A DNA stretch of 45,884 nucleotides, taken from Asparagopsis taxiformis (Eukaryota; Rhodophyta; Florideophyceae; Bonnemaisoniales; Bonnemaisoniaceae). The notes beneath the pieces were generated by a model. The model was not told the origin of the DNA and did not search any database. It saw only the letters and a program-made list of their open reading frames with translations. The stretch lies in NCBI GenBank assembly GCA_030407315.1, contig JALQPE010002200.1, positions 1-45,884 of the forward strand, in the 5' to 3' direction. This document shows positions 1 through 8,664 of this stretch, in pieces; position 1 is the first letter of the stretch, and every line of letters begins with the position of its first letter. A program made the position numbers and the translations under genes.

Positions 1-270
1 ATCGCACTTTTTAGCAGACTATAGATTTGAGTTACTAGGAATCTAGCTGCCTTCAATACCAACATAGTTGGTAAGTAGGCTAGCCTAGGATTGTAGGAAA
101 ATCAGGAAGGATGGGAGGGTAGGTATGCAGCAACATGAAGGGGATAGTATGAGTAGATTATGGCGGTGGTAGAGAAGGATTGCACTCACTGAAGGGTCGG
201 CTGGAGTGACACCGGAGTCGACATAGAAGGGAGGTTGGGATAGGCTGGGATGGAGGAAGACAAGAGACAT

Positions 271-699
271 GAGAGAGAGGGTGAAGCCAGACCGCTTACA
301 GCTGAGGCAGTTTACCGCGGGTGCTGACAGCAAAGTCATCGTTACGATGACTTTGCTGTAAGAAAAGAAAACATTACAGCAGGCACGTTTTTTTACCCGG
401 TAAAAAAATTCTTGGTGATTTTTTACCCGGTAAAAATTCTTCGCCTACTGTAATGTTTCCTTTTCTTACAGCAAAGTCATCGTTACGATGACTTTGCTGT
501 AAGAAAACGTTTCATTACAGTAGCCACGATTTTTTACCCGGTAAAAAAATTCTTGGTGATTTTTTCACCCGGTAAAATCCTTCGCCCACTGTAATGTTTT
601 CTTTTCTTACAGCAAAGTCATCGTAACGATGACTTTGCTGTAAGCATCCCTGGTAAACTGCCTCAGCTGTAAGCGTCTGGTACCTTGGTCCCTCTCTCA
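271..699. mobile_element. Fold-back (MITE-like) element with nested palindromes
   Basis: The arms at 295-316 and 652-673 are a perfect 22-bp inverted repeat (starts CTTACAGCTGAGGC). The inversion continues imperfectly outward to about 271 and 699 (GAGAGAGGG arms, GCCAGAC/GTCTGG). Inside, a 37-nt near-perfect palindrome (left half TTACAGCAAAGTCATCGT) occurs at about 325-360, 466-502 and 607-643, with a period of 141 bp. Each spacer carries two copies of TTTTACCCGGTAAAA, itself a palindrome. There is no coding sequence. The structure suggests a fold-back or MITE-type non-autonomous element; no target-site duplication was identified. Confidence 0.6.
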
Positions 700-1540
700 C
701 TTTGGGAAGGGTGAGATAGGAATTTTGAAGTCGGGAACATTGTGGAAGGATGGTTTCGACGGCTTCGGGCGGCTTTGAAGAGCAATCTGTGTCTTGTTCA
801 CCCGGGCTGAACTACCTAAAAAGTTCAGTATTGGGAGAGCAGCACGGTAAATTTCGACCACCATTTTCTCACGACAGAGATTCTGGCGGTCGAAATTCAA
901 ACTCGTTAAAATGGACTAGAGTTGGTGTGAACACCTCCAGGACCTCTGGAAAGGTACTACCTGCACATTTTCCGAGGCTACAAGAAGCCGGTCTCTCCAA
1001 TATCAAGCATAGATTATCGGTGCGCAAAATCTACTCCTGGTGCTGTGTAGCACATTGACTATACAAAACCGTCCGTTTTCCGTTATAATAAACTATACTC
1101 TCAAGTAGGTAGGAATCTAGATATTCACCTTACATCGATGGTTATGAAGTAGGTTAGCCTAGGACTGAAGGACAGAAGGTAAAGGATAGGATGGTAGGCA
1201 TGGGGTAAAATGAAGGTGGTGGTATGAGTAGAATACGGAAGTGGTAGACAGGTATTTAATGCACAGGAGGGGCGTGTGAAGTGACACCAGAGGCGCGGTG
1301 CGTCACAGGAAGGAAGACTGGAATGATGAAGGAGAACTAGAGGCATGAGAGATAGGTTGTTGAGGCATGCTTCTAGCTCTATTATATAACTACATTGCTC
1401 CTCTATAGGCTACGCAATCCATTCCAGCAGTTCTAGTTAAAAATGGACTATATGAATGTTTCATTTCAATATCAGCATTGTGCAGTTGAGCCTCTTCAAG
1501 GTCCGAAAACTTGTCCAGAGTACGCTTCCAGGCCACTTGA
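700..1540. other. Intergenic, no gene seen
   Basis: Short open frames here have no recognisable domains or consistent coding character. The stretch around 1100-1370 resembles 60-300 (GTAGGTTAGCCTAGGA, then GGATGG-rich sequence and a GAGGCATGAGAGATAGG-type segment), so the two are probably diverged copies of one repeat. Confidence 0.4.
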
Positions 1541-1544
1541 AGGC

Positions 1545-2265
1545 ATCCAGAACACTTGCACTTCGTTCTTGCAAAGTTCAATTTTGGCTATCACATCTCC
1601 AGTTGTGGGAGTCTGGTGACCAAAAGTCGATGCATTCTGGAATCCCTACCACGCAATTCAACAGCTTTACGGACACATAAAACACTTTTCCGTACTCCCT
1701 AGAGCCACTCCAGCCCTTACGGATCACTTACACTTCGTTCCGACAAAGTTCAATTTTGGCCATCACATCTCCAGTTGTGAGAATCTGGTGACCAAAAATT
1801 AGTGAACTCCGGAAGCTGTACCTCGCAAGCCACCAGCTTTCAGGGCAAATAAAACCCATTACAGTACTCCCCAGACCCACTCCAACCCTTACAGACCACT
1901 TGCACTTCGTTCCGACAAAGTTCAATTTTGGCCATCACATCTTCAGTTGTGGGAATCTGGTGACCAAAACTCGATGCATTCTGTCAGCCCTAATGCGCAA
2001 GCCAGCAGCTTTACGAACTCATAGAACACTTTTCCGTACTCCCTAGACCCACTCCAACCCTTACAGACCACTTGCACATCATTCGGACAAAGTTCCATTT
2101 TGACCATCACATCTCCAGTTGTGAGAATCTGATGACCAAAAATCGATGAATTATACCAACCCTTCCACGCAAGCGAGAAAGCTTGAGTGCAATTAAAACA
2201 AGTTTTAGTGCTCCCTAGAACCACCCCAACCGTTTCAGACCACTTTGCAGCCTTTTTCGCGAGGT
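1545..2265. repeat. 172-bp tandem repeat, about four copies
   Basis: The marker CACTTCGTTC and its variants start at 1559, 1731, 1903 and 2075, exactly 172 bp apart each time. Each unit also carries CAAAGTTCAATTTTGGCC, CATCACATCTCCAGTTGTG and CTCCCTAGACCCACTCCAAC. The first and last units are the most diverged. This is satellite or minisatellite-like DNA. Open frames read through it on both strands, but they follow the repeat period and I do not regard them as genes. Confidence 0.8.
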
Positions 2266-2349
2266 CCGAAATCGTCTCCTTCTTCTTCCCGAGTGAGAAA
2301 CATCAGTCCCTCTCATATGCTTACAGAGAAGTTGGTTTACCATGGTTTC

Positions 2350-2740
2350 TTACAGCAAAGTCATCGTTACGATGACTTTGCTGTAATGTTTTGTTTTCTT
2401 ACAGCAAAGTCATCTTAACGATGACTTTGCTGTATGTTTTGTTTTCTTACAGCAAAGTCATCTTAACGATGACTTTGCTGTAATGTTTTGTTTTCTTACA
2501 GCAAAGTCATCGTTACGATGACTTTGCTGTAAGCAACCGGGGTAAACTGCCTTTGCTGTAAGAAAACTGAATAGCAGTTCCGACAGCTTGTCCTGAGAAA
2601 GCAAATCCGCCTTAACGATGACTTTGCTGTAAGAAAACAGAGTACTTACAGTTCTGACAGCTTGTCCTGAGAAAGCAAATCCGCCTTAACGATGACTTTG
2701 CTGTAAGAAAACACAGTAATTACAGTTCCGACAGCTTGTC
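2350..2740. repeat. Array of 37-nt palindromes, 49-bp period, with partial copies
   Basis: Palindromes of the type found at 325-643 occur at 2350-2386, 2399-2434, 2447-2483 and 2496-2532. They start 48 or 49 bp apart and are joined by a short TGTTTTGTTTTC linker. Two to three half-palindrome units of about 72 bp follow (CTTTGCTGTAAG at 2551, 2622 and 2696), each with CAGCTTGTCCTGA. Several copies have TTAACG instead of GTTACG at the centre. No coding potential is seen. Confidence 0.8.
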
Positions 2741-3418
2741 CTGAAAACCCGTCCTCCCACATAAGTTTATATTCTGTTACCTACCCTAGAGCTCTAATGA
2801 CGTGCCCAGTCCCAAGTTTCGTACCTGGTGCTGGGCAGAATGGCTAATTAGCGTACTTCATTCTAAGGATGAAGTCGACATTCTGTCGCGTCTGCAGCCA
2901 TAACATGCTGTTGGCGCCGATTACAGCGGTGATTACACCGTTTGTGACGTAGCCATCGGCGCCGATGATTTATGCGCCGTAACACTTCAACGCGCCTACC
3001 ACACACGCAATGTACTGTCATATTAGGTTTTCTCAAATCCTCGTCCGCCCACACGCTCAATTCATGCATGCATTCCCTCACCGCCTTCCACTCGCGTCAC
3101 ACGCACCCTTTCGCCCGTCTAAATGCCCCCTTGCCTTGACATCCCTCATATATCAACTGGTTCGACTCGCACCGCGTTGGTCCACTTAGCATGACCATAG
3201 TCGCCGCGCCCATTCTTCGACCACATTCGCCGTCCAGTCGCGCCCAATCCCAACTGCCGCACACATACATAAACGAGCTTCCCATGATCACTTCCGCCCG
3301 GGCTGTCCCAACGGGCATACGATGCCATCCATACTCTGTCCGCAGATGAGCTCAACTCCCTTGTGCCAATCACTTGACGCCATTCGCACCTTCCACACAC
3401 CCACCTCGCTGTTTCTTA
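2741..3418. other. Intergenic, no gene seen
   Basis: No recognisable coding domain or long repeat. A small inverted repeat around GGCGCCGAT lies at about 2911-2970. Cytosine-rich on the plus strand from 3040. Confidence 0.35.
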
Positions 3419-5200
3419 CTATCCTTCACACACACCTCGCTCCTGCCCAATCACATCTTCCAGTCTGTCACACTCGGTGATGCCAATCCGTCCCAGTAAC
3501 GAGGTCGCAATATCGTCGACCTCGCTATTGAGACAATGTAAACAAAGAGGTTTTTCACCACACCCTGTGATCCATGACTTGACCAACTGAGACCGTGAGC
3601 CGGATAACGTTGAAATGTTTATTCTTGAACTGCATCTTGAGATGTATTGAACACTTGCACAGCAGTCCCCCATCCCTGGACAGCGAGCCAGTCGTTGCAC
3701 TCGGGTGTCAATCAAGTGAATGCAGTGTGTCAACGTGCCTTGTACAAAAACTTGGACCGGCTCTTGCGCCCCTGCCACTGCTCAAGCGTATCCAGATACT
3801 TGAGTGTGCCAGTCCAGAGTCTTAATATTCAGGTTGATGCATGTGAGCTGCCAAAATAGTCCAAATGGAACATATGACGATTTACGCCGAACAAACATGT
3901 TGTCCTGCACAGCGTTGTTCTCTAGTGTTGCGCACTACACCATCTATCCCTTACTATCTAAACGAACAGCTTAAAAATGCTACATCTACAAGCACCAGTG
4001 GTGGACTGGGCTCGTCTGTCTTCCAAGAGTTTCCAGAATGGGATGTGGATATGGTTATGACTTCAACGACAACAGCGTGTGGTGAATGATGAGCGAAAAG
4101 TTTGTTTACTCGTTGCTTTCACTCGCAGTCTGCCCTGCGTCATGGTGCAATGCGATACAAATTGCTACTGGGAAAGAAGCTTTACAGAGTGAGGCAATGG
4201 TAAGGTGTCGGATACATACCGACGCTTCTCATACAAAGCTATATTTGTAAAAGTCAGTAGTATACAGTGTACGTGAGCATTGCATTGCATCGCATCTAGT
4301 AAGCGCGCACACGAACGCACAAATACAGATGCACGCACTGGCGATTGATTCACAACGAGCGCAACTAGTCCACAACAACCATTTGATTGAAGCTCTCCGG
4401 GTGATTCTAGCAGCAACGCATCTGCAATGGTTACGACACTAAGCTGTTGGAAAGGACCTGCAAGCAAGTTTCAAACACAAGGCCACACCAGCAGCAGAAA
4501 GAAAAAGTACATTTGTAATGAAATGCCACCGATATATTGCCTCCATCTTGGTTTCAGTGTTAGTTTGTGTAGAGCTGCCGCTGTGGTGAATAAGAGCGTT
4601 CCGTGTTTCAACAAGCGTATTAAGAAATACATATGTGACTGTGAGCGACATGCGGTGGCATGTTGTTGCGTTACAGACGGTTAGATGATGATGTGAGGGA
4701 AGCAGCGATGCAAGAACTAGGCGCACATGTAACGCCAACAAAGATGCACACTGTGTTGCATTGAGAGTGCTGCGCGATGTTGGGGCGAGAGAGGAGGTCG
4801 ACGTGGTGCAGACATCACACATCATTCCATTCAATTATATTCCACCAATACCCGTCAGGTGTATAGAAACTGTATGATTTCTCCCCAGACTCATCTCCCA
4901 TCACTCCAGTAATCCCACTATCACCATTCCCACTCACGTTTCCATGGTACTCATGTACGTCACACATAGCGTAACCCGTCATCTTCTTAGGACCAGGATT
5001 GGACAAAGCAGTGGCGTCTTGGAGTCACCGGGACACCATCTGAGAGGTAGGAGTCTCCCCGACTGGTACTGTGACGAATGTGAACCACATCGGGGGTCAT
5101 CGTAGTTGACTGTGTAGAGCTCATCGCCATCCCCTCGCTTAGTATCGAGCATAGCTTGTGAAATTCTAGGAAGCTTACTTGAATTAGATACATTTTTCAG
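3419..5200 (-). pseudogene. Possible downstream remains of the importin-13-like gene
   Basis: Several minus-strand fragments in different frames have helical, Leu/Ala/Cys-rich composition and follow the importin-like fragment at 5324-6073 in the same direction. The best piece is about 4170-4460, with FQQLSVVTIADALLLESPGE followed by a Gly/Cys/Val-rich helix. This resembles the central HEAT-repeat region of transportin-3/importin-13, where a ..SPEAA.GLLKG.. segment occurs. A piece at about 3790-3850 reads RLWTGTLKYLDTLEQWQG, compatible with the later ..IWPVL..TL.. region of that family. Frames change repeatedly and stops interrupt, so this would be a pseudogene. The assignment leans on direction and order as much as on similarity. 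Confidence 0.25.
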
Positions 5201-5323
5201 TCCTAATGTTTGTCCATAAAGCTAGGCTCCTCTTCGGCAGTAGGCACGAGACCGAAATGGGTGAATTGACTCGTGAGAAAGCGAGCAGACGTATCAATCT
5301 TTCCGTAACTAGTGACATCGTAA

Positions 5324-6073
5324 TCATATCGTTGAAATAACACGTGTGAGATTAATGGTGTGACCAGTAAAGATGCATGTACAAACGGATTGCAATGACA
5401 GTTGGAAGAACTGCCGGGTCGCTCGAATAGGCCTTCCAGGCTTGCAAAAAAGTGAGAACGGCACGCGCATTACGCAACGCCGCACGGTTGAGACAGGCGG
5501 GAAGATTGACATGCAAAATGGCCAGCATAAACAGGGAGGTCTGCAGAACAACGTGGACATTTTGTGCACAAAAGCGGTGCAAAAGCTGTGTCTCGGCGTG
5601 TCGAAACTCGAGCACGACCGCCGACATGACGTGAAAAATGTGCACGTGTTCCTCAGAGAAGACGCGACGGAGGTCGAGCCACCTAGAGTCGCGCAGTGAC
5701 GATCACACATTTGCCATCGCAAAGTGGCACGCGTGCGCGAAGAAAAAGAGCCCGGAGGTGGTGAAGGGGGAGCGCGAGCGCGAGAAGCGGGATTCAAAAG
5801 GCGTCAATGCGCTGTGCATCATCGGTGAACATCAACCAATCGGTTTGGAAGCGACGATGCAGCGTGGTAGCGACGAACAGAAGCGCGTGTGGCGTCGCAT
5901 TGGTGTCAATCAATTGCGTGCGTATGGACTGTGCGGATTGCCAACTACGCAAGGCGATGAGATAACGATCCGCTTGCGATACTTGTTTGCCACGGTCGAG
6001 TGTGGTCAATTGACCACACTAGCATTAATGCTACTTGCACATTGGCGAGAGTGAACTGATGATTGGTTGTCAT
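5324..6073 (-). pseudogene. Importin-13/transportin-3-like N-terminal fragment, frame-broken
   Basis: From an ATG at 6073 the frame opens with MTTNHQFTLANVQVALMLV. It must shift near 6010, after which it runs ADRYLIALRSWQSAQSIRTQ and then ALLFVATTLHRRFQTDW down to a stop at 5794. This order (TL..V..A...L, K..A...L..lQ.S..AW.I...LL, fFaAqTL..KiQ.d) is the hallmark N-terminus of the importin-13/transportin-3 branch of the importin-beta superfamily: HEAT-repeat nuclear transport receptors that bind Ran-GTP and cargo. After another shift, 5645-5352 gives a helical stretch with VLQTSLFMLAILHVNLP and AVLTFLQAWKAYSSDPAVLP, matching the following HEAT repeats of that family. At least two frame changes make a functional product unlikely unless undetected introns exist. 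Membership is by eye. Confidence 0.5.
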
Positions 6074-6904
6074 GAATTGTGGTTGGCGGCTTGATCCATG
6101 AAATTTTTTGTTGGATATATTGTTGAAAGCGTGTGTTTTGTGGTGTGAGGCGTTTGGCAAAACTTGCAATCAGCCTTTCTGTGCGCCAGAAAAACCCATT
6201 TCCGAACAGCTGTCTCAACACACGTTCTGCTCGACAATTGGCTGTTTCGCATACCGGCGATGTTCACATTGTCAGCATCTCTCACACATGTACAAGTCGC
6301 AGGATTCAACATGGAGACGGCACCAGAGGAGATAACAGCTGTTTACGCTTTGGTTCACTCGGCGCATCGCGACTATGATCGCAAATAGCTCTCGAATTGA
6401 GAAAGTAATCAACTATGGAACACTCTTCCGTATCTGTTTCAGTTCCTTCACGGAAGCCTCAGTGATTAGCTCGAAAAGCTCTTTCTGCACCAATTTTGTG
6501 CATCGCTGCTCCCATTCGTGAACTCCTATTTATTCCCAACTTCCGTTCGGAAATTGAGGAATATGACGTCACATTCCTCAGCGATTGCAGGCCCTTCAGC
6601 ACGATTCTAATTGTCATCGCACTAAAATCGATAGTGTCATCTCCTATCCCAACTGACATAAACATGATTCTATTCTCTATTGGCAGAATAGGCTTCACTG
6701 AGACTAGAAACCTCAATCCCATTCTAGGTCGGTCGATCTGCTATCCTCTTTCATTTATCCTCCCTCGTACTAACTTCGCTACCTACAAATATCTGTAAAG
6801 CTCGACCACAATTACTATCTTCGTATACCACACACCATTACACCATTCCAATATTTACCTTCACACCAACACTATGCTCCATATTTCCTCTCAAGTCCAC
6901 TCCA
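6074..6904. other. Intergenic, no gene seen
   Basis: Open frames up to about 100 codons overlap on both strands without recognisable motifs. It includes the region upstream of the importin-like fragment. Confidence 0.35.
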
Positions 6905-7256
6905 CGAGACAGTGTTGTGAACCAATACACGGTACTACCCGCAGACAATACAATTTGCTATCTACACTACTGTCTACAGATTTACCCAGACAGTGCAGTA
7001 ATACAATACAATGCACTGCCTCAGACAGTAAAATGTACTGTCTGCACATACTGTCTGGCGGCAACACTTCCGGACAGTAAAATTTACTGTTCTGGACAGT
7101 AAATTTTACTGTTTTTGGTACTGTCCAGATTTCGTGCCAGTTTATTGCTGCAGCAGTATTCTGAAATTTCCAGACAGTAAATTTTACTGTCTCCGCGCAC
7201 TGTCTTGGCCAGACAGTAATTTTTACTGTCTCAGACAGTAAATTTACTGTCTTTTT
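6905..7256. repeat. Cluster of ACAGTAAA...TTTACTGT palindromes
   Basis: At least six short perfect or near-perfect palindromes of the form GACAGTAAATTTTACTGTC lie close together from about 7022 to 7256. Looser matches (ACAGTGTTGTG, CTACTGTCTACAG, AGACAGTGCAGTA) lie upstream from 6910. Spacings are irregular, so this is not a simple tandem array. It could be nested insertions of a tiny palindromic element or a hairpin-rich non-coding locus. It overlaps the 3' end of the weak reading frame at 7231-7563. Confidence 0.65.
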
Positions 7257-7563
7257 TCATTCCCAACACCGTAGTGTAGAAGCAATCAGCACCGTGTAGT
7301 TGCATCAAGGCTTTAGTGGCCATTGCTAGAGAACTTTCTCCAATGCCCTTATTGCAGGATGGGCAGAAAACCCGGCCGGTTTCGAGATTGAAGAATTCAT
7401 TGCGCAGATTGAATGAATGCAATTGACGGAGAATGCAGAAGTATACAATGGTATCGTTTTGCAGGGTGACGTAGGGGAAACATGTTGGGCTTGTTGGAAA
7501 TGCTGAGAGCGATGATGAGATCCAGTCGTTTCCGTCGTAGATGGCAGTGCTTATTTTCTGCAC
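7231..7563 (-). CDS. Hypothetical protein fragment
   Basis: A minus-strand frame, open without an ATG from about 7625, encodes roughly 110-130 residues with balanced composition (GRVFCPSCNKGIGESSLAM, LMQLHGADCFYTTVLG). It has a CPSC pair but no second metal-binding pair, so I do not call a zinc finger. The frame ends inside the palindrome cluster, so the tail is probably not native. No clean ATG start, intron signal or known domain was found. It may be an exon or gene fragment truncated by the repeats, or a chance frame. Confidence 0.2.
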   Translation of the reverse strand: MQKISTAIYDGNDWISSSLSAFPTSPTCFPYVTLQNDTIVYFCILRQLHSFNLRNEFFNLETGRVFCPSCNKGIGESSLAMATKALMQLHGADCFYTTVLGMKKDSKFTV

Positions 7564-7907
7564 GGCTAGCTTGTCTGCTGGGCGACTGGGCGGTATTGGC
7601 GTACGATGAAGCGGGACTGGTGGTGTTTAAATGACATTTTTTGTTTGAAGATGGATGTATGTGTGCGACTAGAATGTAGTAAGAGCATGAAAATGTTTAT
7701 GTTTGATGGGCGTCGCATGTTGGGGGACTTTATGTCGTGTGGGGCAATAATGTATCAGGTATTTGAAGCAGACAGCAATCGCTTGAGCGCATATAGACGT
7801 CCGGTGAATGACCAGCGCAATTGCATTGCTGGCGAGCCCAGAAATTCTAAAATTTCAGTCAGAAAAAAAATGCAAAAATACATCGATTTGGGCGGTCGAA
7901 AGTGCCG

Positions 7908-7957
7908 TACGGCACACCCCCATCTCAAAAACATGTTCACATGTGCATGTTTTTGAG
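7908..7957. repeat. Paired hairpin module of the transposable element
   Basis: The 14-bp perfect palindrome GTGCCGTACGGCAC is followed at once by a 12-bp stem CTCAAAAACATG / CATGTTTTTGAG enclosing the 10-nt loop TTCACATGTG, which itself contains the palindrome CACATGTG. The same stem-loop recurs at 9151-9184 (copy A), 26565-26598 and 27595-27628 (copy C), and 33315-33348 and 34345-34378 (copy B): two per element. At 9130-9150 the short palindrome is altered. Its strict conservation relative to flanking sequence suggests functional or structural constraint. Confidence 0.85.
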
Positions 7958-8450
7958 AATAGCCCAAAAAATAAAGCAATTCAGGACGTCTGCCGGACAT
8001 AGGCTTGATTCTAATTTGGCCACAACGGCCCCAGAAGCTACCAAGCGCCCCGAGCGGCCCCTCCCCGCTCACTTACCCACTCACGCCCATCTTGCAGAAA
8101 CGTTCCTGCTGGCCTCATCCATGCCTTCACATCCACATCATAATCCTCTGCTGAGCTGTTCACCTTGGACGCTCACTGGAAGTACTCGTCTTCGACGTCC
8201 GCCAATGCAGGACAACACCATGAATACTAAACCCACCGTGGATCTCAGTCATCAACGGTGGGCGTCCTATAAATGACTGCTATAGAACCATTGCCCCAAG
8301 CCCTCCAGTTTGGACGCTCAGCCAACAGTGATTGCTGCTCTACCTCCTTGGTCGTTCTCCGATGCATGTAAATGCGCCAAAGTACGACCGATGGGGCAGT
8401 CCAAACTTTTTGTACCAGTGCACGCCTAGGGATACCACAAGGTTCGTCAT

Positions 8451-8664
8451 ACACACACAAAGACACAAAGACACAAACACACAAACACACAAACACACAA
8501 ACACACAAACACACAAACACACAAACACACAACACACAAACACACAAACACACAAACACACAAACACACAAACACACAAACACACAAACACACAAACACA
8601 CAAACACACAAACACACAAACACACAAAACACACAAACACACAAACACACAAACACACAAACAA
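8451..8664. repeat. (ACACAAAC)n microsatellite expansion
   Basis: About 200 bp of the 8-bp unit ACACAAAC, with a few interruptions (AAAGACAC at the left, one AAAACACAC at the right). The orthologous spot in copies B (33840-33863) and C (27083-27103) has only two or three units, so the expansion is private to copy A. The Thr/His/Gln-rich and Cys/Val-rich frames across it are artefacts of the repeat. Confidence 0.95.

Noticed and set aside
2350..2532. Regularly spaced repeats resembling a CRISPR array
   Set aside because: Spacers are near-identical linkers of about 12 bp, repeats are full palindromes, and the context is eukaryotic.
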